DNA of 64,000 nt from Flavobacterium noncentrifugens (GCF_900100375.1 NZ_FNEZ01000004.1:248001-312000); one strand, 5' to 3'. Counted from the stretch's first letter, positions 1-9,584 are shown. Notes: generated from the sequence alone by a model not told the origin. A program made the numbers and translations.

Positions 1-1726
1 GTGTCTTTGTTGTTTTGATAGGACGTTTGGTTGATGAAAACGCTGCCCTGCAAATTGTCAAGCGAATTTCCCGAAATTTTCATCACTACATCGCCTTTAA
101 AAATCGCCGTCGAATCTTTCACGAAATGCAGTTTGTTCAAATTCGCATAATCTATTTTCGTATGAAAATCATACAGATATTTCTTCTTGCTAAAATTGAC
201 CGATCCGGCGAAATCCATAAACAAATTCGGATCGTTTATAAAGACTTTTCCGCTGAAAAACGGCTTTTTAAAACTTCCGTCGACAATGATTTTCGTATAC
301 GTGTAGTTGTTGTAATTGAGCTTGAAAATGTCTCCCGAAAACTTCGTATCAAGGTATTTTTCAGTAAATCCTTTTCCGTCAACGTCAACGTTCATGCTCA
401 CTTTCCGAATGTCTTTTCGGTCAAGAAAACTTCCGATGTCGAAATCTTCAAGAATGATATTTCCAACGTAAGTCGCGTTGTCAATGTTGTCAATATCGGT
501 CATTACCAGATTTGATTTTACATTTCCGAGGACGGTTTTCATGTAAAAATCGGTGTCGATCGTTTTGGCTGTGATTTCTGCGCGTCCGCTGAGTAAGAAT
601 TGGCCGAGTTTTTCGAGTGAAGAAGGCAGTTTTTCTCCGAGTACATTTGGCAAAAGCCCAACCAGATTTTTGTAAGTTGACGATACTTTTGAAAAATTTC
701 CGTTCATGTAAAAGAATTGGTTTTCTTTTCCGAAAAGGTTTTTGAAGTTTACATTTCCAATGATCTGCGAATTGTAATTATCAATCAATCGAAGGTTTGT
801 CGCCGTCAAATCATTTAAAGTGCCTTTGATCGTCGCGTGTAAATTGAACTTTTTGTCCTTACCCAATTCTTTATAAAAATACCGGATGTCGTTTGTCGCA
901 AGTGTCGCCGAATCGACTTTGATGTCAAATTTCACTTTATTGTTGAAATCAGAAAAGTCCTTGCGGTCGTAATTCAGGATCACTTTTCCTTTCATAAACG
1001 ACTCTTTGGTTTTCAGGTCGAGGTTTTCGAGTTTAATATTCGTTTTCGTATACGTAAAATCCGAAGCGAGGTTTTCGACGAATAATCCGCGGTAATCAAG
1101 CATCGACATTTTGACGATTTTCATCGTAACTTCCGGGCCGTGGATCTTGAAGTTTTTAATTTCGGATTCGATCTTCTTAAAATCGACATCTTTAGGATTG
1201 GCGCGGTTTTCATCGATAAGCAGGAAGCGCCCATTTGTGAAATAAGCATTTTCAGCAGTCATCAAAAACTTCTTTGTTGAAGGTTTTCCAGAACTGAATG
1301 CCGCAATAAACCGATCCAGATTTGTTCCTGCTTCGCCTTTATATTGCTTCAGGTTGAATACCAATCCGTCGAGCCTGATAACGCCAAAATGCAGGTCGCC
1401 ATCGGTCATTTGCTTGAAATCGAGAATGTTGGTTTTAATGCGGTCTGCGTAGATCAGCGTGTCTTTGTGGTGGTCGCGGATCAGTACTTTTTTGAGTTTC
1501 ACACCTCCAAAAACAGTGATCGCAACCTGGTCTACCCGAATGTTTGTTTTATAATCTTTGTTGATGCGATTGGTAAGATAAACGGCGATTTGCGTTTGTA
1601 CGACAGGTAAAGAAAGCGTAATTGCAAGCAGCAGTAAAAGCAGGATCAGTCCGATAATGGAGCGAAATACTATTTTTCTAAACTTTTTGATACCTGTAGC
1701 TTTTTAAAATTTGGGGTGCCTTGCAT
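1..1726 (-). CDS. tamB: Translocation/assembly module TamB-like protein, N-terminal part (partial, apparent frameshift)
   Basis: This is the 5' part of a long envelope protein of the AsmA/TamB (DUF490) family; the rest lies beyond the left edge. Reading the minus strand gives a single N-terminal membrane anchor (about 18 hydrophobic residues, ending LSLPVVQTQIA) and then a long beta-rich stretch without stops. TamB is an inner-membrane-anchored periplasmic protein that helps outer-membrane protein assembly or lipid transport. The open frame cannot start cleanly. An in-frame TAA sits at 1706-1704 and no ATG, GTG or TTG follows before the anchor. An ATG at 1726-1724 opens a second frame (MQGTPNFKK...) that would join the main frame if the A5 run at 1705-1701 had one more A. 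The gene is therefore shown from 1726 with a one-base frameshift. It is divergent from tsaD. Confidence 0.72.
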
Positions 1727-1764
1727 TTTAGCTTGAAACGGCAATACCTTTGGCAAAAAATCTC

Positions 1765-1772
1765 TAATTTTG
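1765..1772 (+). promoter_or_regulatory. -7 promoter element (TAATTTTG) for tsaD-rsmE
   Basis: This is an exact match to the Bacteroidota -7 consensus TAnnTTTG, upstream of both candidate tsaD starts (1810 and 1843). No well-spaced -33 TTTG was found; the nearest one (1749-1752) is too close. Confidence 0.45.
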
Positions 1773-1842
1773 TAACCGCTGTAAAAGTAACGCTTTTTTT
1801 AACAGCTCAATGTCAAATATAATCCAAAATCTGCGCATTTTT

Positions 1843-2865
1843 ATGCAAAAAAAACCTGTTTTTATACTTGCGATAGAAAGTTCGTGCGATGATACTGCCG
1901 CGGCAGTTTTAGAGAACGACAAAGTGAGGTCGAATGTTGTGGCGAATCAGCTGATTCATCAGGAATTTGGCGGCGTTGTGCCTGAGCTTGCGTCGCGCGC
2001 GCACCAGCAAAACATTGTTCCCGTGATTGATGCCGCTTTGAAAAAAGCAAATATTTCCAAAGAAGATTTATCGGCAATTGCCTTTACGCAAGGTCCGGGA
2101 TTAATGGGTTCGCTGCTTGTAGGAAGTTCGTTTGCCAAGTCGTTGTCACTTGCACTCGATGTTCCGCTGATCGCTGTAAACCACATGCAGGCACATATTT
2201 TAGCGCATTTTATTGATGAAGAAAACTTTGATAAACCGGATTTTCCATTTCTGGCGTTAACCATTTCTGGCGGGCATACGCAAATCGTAAAAGTGAGTAA
2301 TTATTTTGAAATGGAAGTCATTGGCGAAACCACAGATGATGCGGTGGGCGAAGCGTTTGACAAGAGTGCAAAAATCCTTGGATTGCCTTATCCCGGCGGG
2401 CCATTGGTTGATAAATATGCCCAACTCGGAAACCCGAAAGCCTTTGCATTTACAAAACCAAAAGTTCCCGGACTCGATTTTAGCTTTTCAGGATTAAAGA
2501 CTGCTATTTTATATTTTATCCAGAAGGAAGTTGCTAAAAATCCGGAGTTTATAACTGAAAACCTAAATGATATTTGCGCTTCGATCCAGCATACGATTAT
2601 TGAAATCCTGATGGATAAACTGAAACTTGCCGTAAAAGAAACGGGTATCAACCGGATTGCGATTGGCGGCGGTGTTTCTGCAAATTCGGGAATCCGGAAA
2701 ACATTGAAAGAAGCCGAAAGCAAATACGGCTGGAAAACGTTCATCCCAAAATTTGAATACACTACGGATAATGCTGCAATGATCGGAATTGTAGGTTACC
2801 AAAAATTTTTAATTGAAAATTTCGAAAATTCATCTGTGGTTTCCAAAGCCCGGATCGCACTTTAA
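1843..2865 (+). CDS. tsaD: tRNA N6-adenosine threonylcarbamoyltransferase TsaD
   Basis: TsaD is the catalytic subunit for the last step of t6A formation at position 37 of ANN-decoding tRNAs; it transfers threonylcarbamoyl from TC-AMP in the cytoplasm. The ASKHA-fold motifs are present: ILAIESSCDDTAAA at the N terminus, the metal-binding HMQAH pattern with ISGGHTQ after it, and IAIGGGVSANSG with the late TTDNAAM motif. The start is placed at 1843, so that the conserved core begins within ten residues. An in-frame ATG at 1810 would add 11 residues and cannot be excluded. Length, 340 aa, is normal for the family. rsmE follows after 2 bases, so the two are almost certainly co-transcribed. Confidence 0.95.
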   Translation: MQKKPVFILAIESSCDDTAAAVLENDKVRSNVVANQLIHQEFGGVVPELASRAHQQNIVPVIDAALKKANISKEDLSAIAFTQGPGLMGSLLVGSSFAKSLSLALDVPLIAVNHMQAHILAHFIDEENFDKPDFPFLALTISGGHTQIVKVSNYFEMEVIGETTDDAVGEAFDKSAKILGLPYPGGPLVDKYAQLGNPKAFAFTKPKVPGLDFSFSGLKTAILYFIQKEVAKNPEFITENLNDICASIQHTIIEILMDKLKLAVKETGINRIAIGGGVSANSGIRKTLKEAESKYGWKTFIPKFEYTTDNAAMIGIVGYQKFLIENFENSSVVSKARIAL

Positions 2866-2867
2866 TT

Positions 2868-3572
2868 ATGCAGTTATTCTACAATCCTGAGATCAATACC
2901 GAAACTGAAACCTTCTTTTTCGACCGTGAAGAAAGCAAGCACATCATTAAAGTGATGCGAAAAAAAAGCGATGATATTTTGTTTGTTACCAATGGTTTGG
3001 GTTTTTTATTTAAAACCGAAATTACCTTGGCATCTGATACCAAATGCACGGTAAAAATAGTATCATTTGAACAACAGGCTAAACCAAAATACCATTTGCA
3101 TCTTGCGGTTGCCCCGACAAAAATGAACGACCGCTATGAATGGTTTCTGGAAAAAGCGACTGAGATTGGGGTTTCAGAAATTACGCCGGTCATCTGCGAC
3201 CATTCCGAAAGAAAGTTCATCAAAACCGACCGATTTGAAAAAATCCTGCAATCGGCGATGAAGCAATCGCTGCATTATCATCTGCCAAAATTAAACGAAG
3301 CGGTTGCTTTTAAAGATTTTGTCAAAACTAAAAACGACGGCTTGTCTTTTATTGCACATTGTGAGGAAACCGGTAAAAAATCACTCAAGGAAATGCTGAA
3401 ACCCAATGCAGATGTCACGATTTTAATAGGCCCGGAAGGCGATTTTTCTGAAAAGGAAATCAAAACAGCAATTGATCAAAATTACATCCCGGTAACTTTG
3501 GGAAATACGAGGCTTCGTACCGAAACTGCTGCGATCGTAGCATCCCATAGCGTGGTTTTTATAAATGAATAA
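2868..3572 (+). CDS. rsmE: 16S rRNA (uracil(1498)-N3)-methyltransferase RsmE
   Basis: This 234-residue SPOUT-class methyltransferase methylates N3 of U1498 in 16S rRNA of the 30S subunit. The C-terminal knot is recognisable: ILIGPEGDFSEKEI (about residues 186-199) and LGNTRLRTETA (about 208-218), which form the S-adenosylmethionine pocket. The N-terminal PUA-like part contains REESKHIIKVMRKK. It starts 2 bases after tsaD. The pairing of two RNA-modification genes is chemically sensible but not a functional complex as far as is known. Confidence 0.94.
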   Translation: MQLFYNPEINTETETFFFDREESKHIIKVMRKKSDDILFVTNGLGFLFKTEITLASDTKCTVKIVSFEQQAKPKYHLHLAVAPTKMNDRYEWFLEKATEIGVSEITPVICDHSERKFIKTDRFEKILQSAMKQSLHYHLPKLNEAVAFKDFVKTKNDGLSFIAHCEETGKKSLKEMLKPNADVTILIGPEGDFSEKEIKTAIDQNYIPVTLGNTRLRTETAAIVASHSVVFINE

Positions 3573-3632
3573 CATTGTTGGTAATTAGAAAATAAATTGT
3601 AATATTCGGAATTCAAACTAAAACAAACACTT

Positions 3633-5441
3633 ATGATTAAAAATTACCTTTTACTTTTACTTCTGTGCGCTACTTCTTTGATTCAGGCACAAACAACACC
3701 TTTAGTTGAAGTGAAAATACAACAGTCAAATCCTGTTTGCAATATAAATAATTGCACAACTTTATCCGCAATTTTCCCCGAAATCAGAAGCACACAAAAT
3801 TATACCGTATCCCAGGTAAATTACAGCCCTTTCCCGTTTAATATTGGCATACAAATTCCGGTTCCGCCAGTTTCCTCTCCAGTTGGAGATGATGATTTTT
3901 GGAGTCCGATTATCCCTTTGCCCTTTGATTTCGAGTTTTATGGAAATTTGTATCGAAGAGTACTGATTGGTTCAAACGGCTGCCTGACCTTCAATACAAC
4001 TGGCGTTGGAACTACTTCCGAAGGCTTTTGCGAATTCGGCACTTTGGAAACCATTGTTTTACCTAACCCTAATTTTCCAAGTCAATCGTATCCGATTTTA
4101 AATACTATTTTCGGGGTTTATCAGGATCATGATTTTAGAAGCAGAAATCCATTAATAAGCGGCATCAATTATTACAGTATTGACACAGGCCGTTATGCAG
4201 CACCAAACCGCGTGTTTATTATAAATTTTAACCAATTACCGACCTATCCGGCGAGTGAGTCTGGCGAAGTTGGATTGCAAACTTCACAGATCGTATTGCA
4301 TGAATCAACAAATATCATCGAAGTGAATGTCAAACGCAGAGTTCCATTTATGAATTGGCAAGGCGGCCGCGGCCTTATTGGGATTCAGGATGCCAGTGGG
4401 ATCAATGCTACAGTTCCGCACGAGCGAAATTTGGGCGCATGGTCGGCCGAAAATGAATCTTATCGGTTTATGCCAAATGGTATTTCGCTACCAACGGTAT
4501 GCACTTGGAGCGCAAATGGTAATTATGTCGGAACAAACAGTCCGTTAAACACCTGTCCTGATACTGCTACCACTTATTACACGGCGCAGGTAAGCTATGC
4601 TATGACAAATGGTTCCATTCAGAATGTGAGTCAGAGTTACGTACTTGAAATTGGACAATTTCTAGTTTCTGAACCGCAGGATATTGCCATTTGTTCAACC
4701 GAAGCAGCTTCCTATACTGTTGACCTTACGTCAAATGAAGCAGTTTTAATCGGAATAAATAACCCGCAGGACTATCTTTTTAGTTATTGGACTTCGCTTC
4801 AATCTGCATCGACTGGCTTCGGTGCGGGAAGGATCTTAATGCCGACAGCCTATGTTTTTAACGGAACTCCGCAAACCATTTACTTGAGAATTGAAGATGC
4901 ACTTGGCACAGGCTGCCAGTCTATTAAACCATTCCAAATCAGCGTAATCCAAGCTGCACCTACTCCGGTTGGTTCTTCATTGCAATATTTTTCTAACGGC
5001 CAAACTTTAAATGACCTCGCCGTTACCGGAAATAATATTGTTTGGTATGACGCGCTAATTGGCGGAAACGTGCTTCCCGGAACGACTTTGCTTCAAAATG
5101 GCGTGACTTATTATGCAGAAAGCACGAACGCAAACGGTTGTCAAGGCAAAATGTTTGCTGAAAGATTAGCCGTTACGGTACAATCTTTATTGACGGCTCA
5201 AAATTTTGAAGATACTTTCCTAAAGGTATATCCGAATCCTGTAACCAATATTTTGACGGTTTCATATCCTGAAAAACTGGAATCCATCCAAATTTACAAT
5301 GCTGTCGGACAGGTTGTCCTTCAAAAAAATGTCAGCAAAACCGAAGTTCAAACCGATTTATCACAGCTGACCGCAGGCGTTTATTTTGTAAAGATCAGCG
5401 CTGGCAACAAAGTCAAAACCATCAAAATCCTAAAAAAATAA
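3633..5441 (+). CDS. Secreted protein with T9SS type A sorting domain
   Basis: This 602-residue protein has a signal peptide (MIKNYLLLLLLCATSLIQAQ). Its C-terminal 70 or so residues have the type IX secretion sorting pattern: KVYPNPVTN, then QIYNAVGQVV, then LTAGVYFVKI and a lysine-rich end. Such proteins cross the outer membrane through the T9SS and are anchored at the surface or released. The middle is rich in Asn, Ser, Thr and aromatics. It has no catalytic motif I can name; a segment near residues 90-125 (PFDFEFYG...IGSNGCLTF) resembles the extracellular domains of adhesin-like proteins. It lies 60 bases after rsmE and 22 bases before the DUF4159 gene. A role in adhesion is inference only. 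Confidence 0.85.
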   Translation: MIKNYLLLLLLCATSLIQAQTTPLVEVKIQQSNPVCNINNCTTLSAIFPEIRSTQNYTVSQVNYSPFPFNIGIQIPVPPVSSPVGDDDFWSPIIPLPFDFEFYGNLYRRVLIGSNGCLTFNTTGVGTTSEGFCEFGTLETIVLPNPNFPSQSYPILNTIFGVYQDHDFRSRNPLISGINYYSIDTGRYAAPNRVFIINFNQLPTYPASESGEVGLQTSQIVLHESTNIIEVNVKRRVPFMNWQGGRGLIGIQDASGINATVPHERNLGAWSAENESYRFMPNGISLPTVCTWSANGNYVGTNSPLNTCPDTATTYYTAQVSYAMTNGSIQNVSQSYVLEIGQFLVSEPQDIAICSTEAASYTVDLTSNEAVLIGINNPQDYLFSYWTSLQSASTGFGAGRILMPTAYVFNGTPQTIYLRIEDALGTGCQSIKPFQISVIQAAPTPVGSSLQYFSNGQTLNDLAVTGNNIVWYDALIGGNVLPGTTLLQNGVTYYAESTNANGCQGKMFAERLAVTVQSLLTAQNFEDTFLKVYPNPVTNILTVSYPEKLESIQIYNAVGQVVLQKNVSKTEVQTDLSQLTAGVYFVKISAGNKVKTIKILKK

Positions 5442-5463
5442 TTCTTTACAGTTATAAAGCATT

Positions 5464-6102
5464 ATGAAAAAATTTGCGATTGTCTTCCTGCTGATTTCTT
5501 CCCTTGGTTTCTCACAGGAAATCGCGTTGTTGAAATATGGCGGCGGTGGCGACTGGTATGCCAATCCAACATCGCTGCCAAACCTGATCAAATTCTGCAA
5601 CCAGAATATCAATACCAAAATAAAAGCAAAACCAGCCACGGTTGAACCCGGAAGCCCCGATTTGTTTTCGTATCCGTTTGTACACATGACCGGCCATGGA
5701 AACGTCGTTTTTAATGATAATGATGTGATCAATCTTAGAAATTACGTCACTTCGGGAGGCTTTTTGCACATCGATGACAATTACGGAATGGACCAATACA
5801 TCCGAAAGGAAATCAAAAAGATTTTTCCAAACAACGATCTGGTCGAAATTCCTGCAAACCACCCAATTTTCCAGAAGCCTTACTCCTTTCCTGCCGGAAT
5901 CCCGAAAATTCACGAGCATGACGGAAAACGCCCGCAGGCATTCGGGATTTTCATCGAAGGCAGGTTGGTACTGCTTTATACGTATGAAACCGATCTTGGC
6001 GATGGCTGGGAAGATCCGGAAGTCAATAACGATCCATTGGAAATTCGCCAGAAAGCTTTAAAAATGGGCGCCAACATCATGAGTTATATCTTCAATAATT
6101 AA
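5464..6102 (+). CDS. DUF4159 domain-containing exported protein
   Basis: This 212-residue protein has a signal peptide (MKKFAIVFLLISSLGFSQ). The mature part matches the DUF4159 pattern, with LLKYGGGGDWYANPTSL at the start, HMTGHGNVVF, and GGFLHIDDNYGMD in the middle. In other proteins this domain has a glutamine-amidotransferase-like fold, often next to MoxR/DUF58 genes, but the biochemical role is not established. Those partners are absent here; the next gene, 10 bases on, is an AI-2E family permease. The product is likely periplasmic. Confidence 0.85.
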   Translation: MKKFAIVFLLISSLGFSQEIALLKYGGGGDWYANPTSLPNLIKFCNQNINTKIKAKPATVEPGSPDLFSYPFVHMTGHGNVVFNDNDVINLRNYVTSGGFLHIDDNYGMDQYIRKEIKKIFPNNDLVEIPANHPIFQKPYSFPAGIPKIHEHDGKRPQAFGIFIEGRLVLLYTYETDLGDGWEDPEVNNDPLEIRQKALKMGANIMSYIFNN

Positions 6103-6112
6103 AATTTAAAAG

Positions 6113-7198
6113 ATGACTTCAAAGACCATTGCGAACGGAATTTTAAGAGCAATCGGCGTACTGGCTGCTATTTTCATCGTGCTTTATTTTCTTTGGCAGA
6201 TTCAATCGGTTTTAATTTACCTGCTCGTCGCAATGATTTTAACATTGATCGGAAATCCGATGATGGCTTTTTTCAAGCGCCGTTTTAAGTTCAATAATAT
6301 TTTTGCCGTCATTGCGACCTTGCTGATTTTCATTTCGGTCATTGCCGGATTTATCTTGATGTCGGTTCCGCTGATCGTGAACCAGGGACAAAACCTGGCA
6401 TTGCTAAATACGCGTGCCATTGAAGAAAACATCACGCAACTGGTGACGCAAATCACGATTTTCCTCGAATCACACAACATCGATTCCTCGCAATTGCTGA
6501 AGGCCAATGTGACTTCGAAACTTAATTTTAATTTCATCCCGAATTTTCTGAATGCGATTTTGGGAACGCTTAGCAGTTTCGGGATCGGATTGGCTTCTGT
6601 ACTATTCATCACTTTTTTCTTTTTGAAAGACACCAATCTTTTCATCAACGGATTCAAGGAAATCATTCCTGACGCTCACGAAGAAAAAATCCTGAATTCA
6701 CTGAACAAAATCAACAATCTGCTGAGCCGTTATTTCATTGGATTACTCATCCAGTTGTTTATCATTTTCATTTTATACCTGGTCGTACTCTTGATTTTTG
6801 GCGTACCAAATGCATTTGTCATTGCCTTTTTATGTGCGGTTTTAAACATCATTCCGTATATCGGACCGCTGATCGGCTCAGTGATGGCAGCCATTTTAAC
6901 GATGCTGAGCAACCTTGGAAATGATTTTCAAAGCGAAATTTTACCCACTACGATTTACGTGATGATCGGGTTCTGGATCGTTCAGGTCATCGATAACAAT
7001 GTGTCGTCTCCATTGATTTTCTCAAACAGTGTCAAGTCGCATCCGCTTGAGATTTTCCTCGTGATTTTGATTGCGGGTTTCCTTTTCGGCATTCTCGGAA
7101 TGATCATCGCCGTTCCGTTATACACAATTTTAAAAGTCATCGGAAAAGAATTTTTGCCCGAAAATAAAATTGTTCAACTGCTCACCAAAAATATTTAG
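6113..7198 (+). CDS. AI-2E family transporter (PerM/YhhT-like membrane protein)
   Basis: This 361-residue multi-pass inner-membrane protein is of the AI-2E transporter (PF01594) family. The hydrophobic segments follow the usual layout: two or three helices in the first 85 residues, a soluble helical part at about 90-145, then more helices and a conserved region around NIIPYIGPLIGS (about residues 244-255). Substrate is not predictable: family members have been linked to AI-2 export, sodium/proton antiport or nothing known. It is 10 bases from the DUF4159 gene and 2 bases before the methyltransferase, so part of one transcript. Confidence 0.87.
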   Translation: MTSKTIANGILRAIGVLAAIFIVLYFLWQIQSVLIYLLVAMILTLIGNPMMAFFKRRFKFNNIFAVIATLLIFISVIAGFILMSVPLIVNQGQNLALLNTRAIEENITQLVTQITIFLESHNIDSSQLLKANVTSKLNFNFIPNFLNAILGTLSSFGIGLASVLFITFFFLKDTNLFINGFKEIIPDAHEEKILNSLNKINNLLSRYFIGLLIQLFIIFILYLVVLLIFGVPNAFVIAFLCAVLNIIPYIGPLIGSVMAAILTMLSNLGNDFQSEILPTTIYVMIGFWIVQVIDNNVSSPLIFSNSVKSHPLEIFLVILIAGFLFGILGMIIAVPLYTILKVIGKEFLPENKIVQLLTKNI

Positions 7199-7200
7199 GA

Positions 7201-8385
7201 TTGTTTTCTCTGATTTTAAAACCCGAAATCCAGGCTTTTATCAATGCAAATATTGGTACTGACCTCACCAAATTAGCGTTGCAGAAAAACCCTTTTCCTG
7301 ATGTAGATTGGCGTGAAATCCTGAACCAGATTGCAGCAAAATCTAAAGCGAAAGACAAATTGCCCACCTGGTTTTCAACTGATGGAATCATCTATCCATC
7401 TAAAATTTCGGTCGAACAAACTTCTTCAGAAAAAACGGCATTGTACAAATCAAACCTGGTTTCAGGTGAAAAACTGATTGATTTAACCGGAGGATTTGGC
7501 ATTGACGATTATTATTTTTCAAAGAAAATCGATCAGGTTTTTCATTGTGAAATCAAGGCGGAACTATCTAAAATCGTAAAACACAACTTCGAAAAATTAC
7601 AGGTTTCTAATGTCGAATGTTTTGCTGCTGACAGTTTTGACATACTTCAAAATTCAGGTACAACATACGATTGGCTTTATATCGATCCGTCACGGCGGAA
7701 TGACGTCAAAGGAAAAGTGTTCCTGCTTAAAGATTGTTTGCCAAATGTTCCTGAATTGCTGGATTTTTATTTTAAATATTCTGAAAATATTCTCATAAAA
7801 ACGGCGCCGATCCTGGACATTTCTGCAGGTTTATCTGAACTAAAAAACGTTAAGAAAATCCATATTATTGCCGTTGACAATGATGTGAAGGAATTGTTAT
7901 GGGAAATTTCAAAAGATTATAACAGTGAAATCTCCATTAAAACAACTAATATTTTAAAAGATTCCGTCGAACATTTTGAATTTACATTGGATAAAGATCA
8001 AACGGCAACCTTTTCCCTTCCGAAGAAATTTTTATACGAACCAAACAGCGCGATTATGAAATCGGGCGGCTTTAATGAGGTCAGCGTCCAGTTTGAAATT
8101 GATAAATTGCATCCACATTCCCATTTATATACTTCAGAGAAACGGATTGAATTTCCGGGGCGCATTTTTGAAATTCAACAGCAGATTCCGTATTCGAAAA
8201 CTGAAATGAAAGCATTTCTTGAAAATCAGAAGGCCAACATCACGACGCGAAATTTTCCGGATTCTGTCGAAACCATCCGAAAAAAATGGAAAATAAAAGA
8301 TGGTGGAACCCAATATTGTTTTTTCACAACCGATGTAAATCACAATAAAATAGTTTTAATTTGCAGCAAAATAAAACAAGCATGA
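7201..8385 (+). CDS. Class I SAM-dependent methyltransferase with THUMP-like domain
   Basis: This 394-residue protein has the S-adenosylmethionine motif LIDLTGGFGIDDYYF near residues 95-110 and the catalytic-type motif DWLYIDPSRR near 155. The C-terminal part matches the THUMP-like/PG_1098-type arrangement found in Bacteroidota methyltransferases. The DPSRR motif resembles the [DN]PP[YFW]-type motif of N-methyltransferases, so an RNA base substrate is plausible but unproven. The start is a TTG at 7201, two bases after the preceding stop; no better ATG exists before the conserved part. It overlaps the next gene by 4 bases (ATGA at 8382-8385), which suggests translational coupling. Confidence 0.85.
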   Translation: MFSLILKPEIQAFINANIGTDLTKLALQKNPFPDVDWREILNQIAAKSKAKDKLPTWFSTDGIIYPSKISVEQTSSEKTALYKSNLVSGEKLIDLTGGFGIDDYYFSKKIDQVFHCEIKAELSKIVKHNFEKLQVSNVECFAADSFDILQNSGTTYDWLYIDPSRRNDVKGKVFLLKDCLPNVPELLDFYFKYSENILIKTAPILDISAGLSELKNVKKIHIIAVDNDVKELLWEISKDYNSEISIKTTNILKDSVEHFEFTLDKDQTATFSLPKKFLYEPNSAIMKSGGFNEVSVQFEIDKLHPHSHLYTSEKRIEFPGRIFEIQQQIPYSKTEMKAFLENQKANITTRNFPDSVETIRKKWKIKDGGTQYCFFTTDVNHNKIVLICSKIKQA

Positions 8386-8954
8386 AACGATTATTAGTAT
8401 TGGCTTTCCTACTCTCAGCAGTTCATTCATTCGCCCAAAAACCTTGTGAATTTAGTACAAACGTGACCGATTCGCTCGGAACTTACAAAACGACAAAAGA
8501 ATACATGATTTATGAGAAGAATTTTGCAGGAAACGCTTCCTACATTTTCAACTCGATCGTAGTGACTGACGGAACGCCGATGCTGAACATCCAATTCATT
8601 GAAAAAAGCTTCGACTTCATCAAATCGAAATGCTTAGATAAAAATTCCAAGCTTTATTTTCAGCTGACCAATGGGCGAATTGTGACGTTGTTCCATATCG
8701 ACCAGGACATTTGCGGCAATATGGTTCGGGATGAAAAGAGTATGAACAACCGCATTATGAGTGGCTATTTCATGTTTAAAAAAGACGATTACCAATATTT
8801 GAAGTCTTCCCCAATTTCGCTGATGCGGATCAGATATGCCACTGAAACCGTTGATTATGTAATTAAAAAAGAATTTAAATCAGAATTAAACGGCGAAACG
8901 TATGAGCCGGAAAATTACTTCATCAACTTTTTTCACTGCATTGACGACAAATAA
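8382..8954 (+). CDS. Exported protein of unknown function
   Basis: This 190-residue protein has a clear signal peptide (MKRLLVLAFLLSAVHSFAQ) and a mature part of about 170 residues that I cannot assign to a family. The mature part has a few cysteines (KPCEFS, KCLDKN, DICGNM, HCIDDK), consistent with a periplasmic fold. The start is set at the ATG at 8382, because it opens the signal peptide and overlaps the stop of the methyltransferase as ATGA; an upstream in-frame ATG at 8361 is inside that gene. The stop abuts the stop of the convergent dipeptidase gene with no spacer. Confidence 0.75.
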   Translation: MKRLLVLAFLLSAVHSFAQKPCEFSTNVTDSLGTYKTTKEYMIYEKNFAGNASYIFNSIVVTDGTPMLNIQFIEKSFDFIKSKCLDKNSKLYFQLTNGRIVTLFHIDQDICGNMVRDEKSMNNRIMSGYFMFKKDDYQYLKSSPISLMRIRYATETVDYVIKKEFKSELNGETYEPENYFINFFHCIDDK

Positions 8955-9584
8955 TCAGTCGCATTTCCATTTAAAGTTAGAAAGTTTGTTTTTGTAGGCA
9001 TTTTTCAGATTGTAATGCCACCATTCGCTTTCAAAAATCCTGAAACCGCTTCGTATCATTGTTTTTCGCAGGATCCGGCGGTTTTCTTTTTGGATGTCGG
9101 TCAGGTTTTCAAAATCATGTGCTGCTTCAGGCCCGAAAAAATCGAATTTCGTTCCCATGTCCAATGCTGCTCCGGTCGAATCTACAATCGTTAAATCGAC
9201 AGCACCGCCGCGGTTGTGGATCGAGCCTTTTTTTGGATCTGCCACATAGATCGGATTGAATATGATCGCGAACATTTTCTTCTGGATGTCGAGCGGCCTG
9301 TAACAATCGAATATCTTGATCTTGTAGCCTTTTTTTATGAATCTTTCATTGGCCTCTATCAATGCCTGAACGGTTTTGTAGCGCAGGTAACATTCGGAGC
9401 AATCATAAACTTTTGTTTTGAGGAAATTGTCTTCGGTGGCATATTTCATATCGTAAACGAAATTTTTGCTAAAATCTTTTAGATTGACAAAAGTCGTATC
9501 GGAAATTTCAATTTGCTGGGGAAGTTCCTGTGCGAAAACCGGCAAGGCAGCAAATGTCAAAAGTAAAAGCAGGCATTTTTTCAT
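8955..9584 (-). CDS. D-alanyl-D-alanine dipeptidase (VanX/DdpX-type, M15D)
   Basis: This 209-residue exported zinc peptidase has the signal peptide MKKCLLLLLTFAALPVFAQ. All family active-site elements are present: Arg96 in YRPLDIQ, the SxHxxGxAxD motif SIHNRGGAVD (zinc ligands His123 and Asp130), and EWWHY (Glu187 as base, His190 as third ligand). Family members hydrolyse D-Ala-D-Ala dipeptide. In vancomycin-resistant Gram-positives this rewires cell-wall precursors; in Gram-negatives it is thought to recycle D-Ala as nutrient. No vanH/vanA genes are nearby and the product carries an export signal, so a recycling or scavenging role is the better inference. Confidence 0.88.
   Translation of the reverse strand: MKKCLLLLLTFAALPVFAQELPQQIEISDTTFVNLKDFSKNFVYDMKYATEDNFLKTKVYDCSECYLRYKTVQALIEANERFIKKGYKIKIFDCYRPLDIQKKMFAIIFNPIYVADPKKGSIHNRGGAVDLTIVDSTGAALDMGTKFDFFGPEAAHDFENLTDIQKENRRILRKTMIRSGFRIFESEWWHYNLKNAYKNKLSNFKWKCD

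Noticed and set aside
15..1610. Plus-strand open frames at 15-515 and 1344-1610
   Set aside because: They are antisense to tamB, whose minus-strand translation shows a continuous TamB-like protein. Their own translations lack any recognisable motif.
1690..1712. tamB frameshift explained by a dnaX-like slippery site
   Set aside because: The A run is only five and the codons TTT AAA AAG do not allow good re-pairing of both tRNAs after a -1 slip. A homopolymer indel is simpler.
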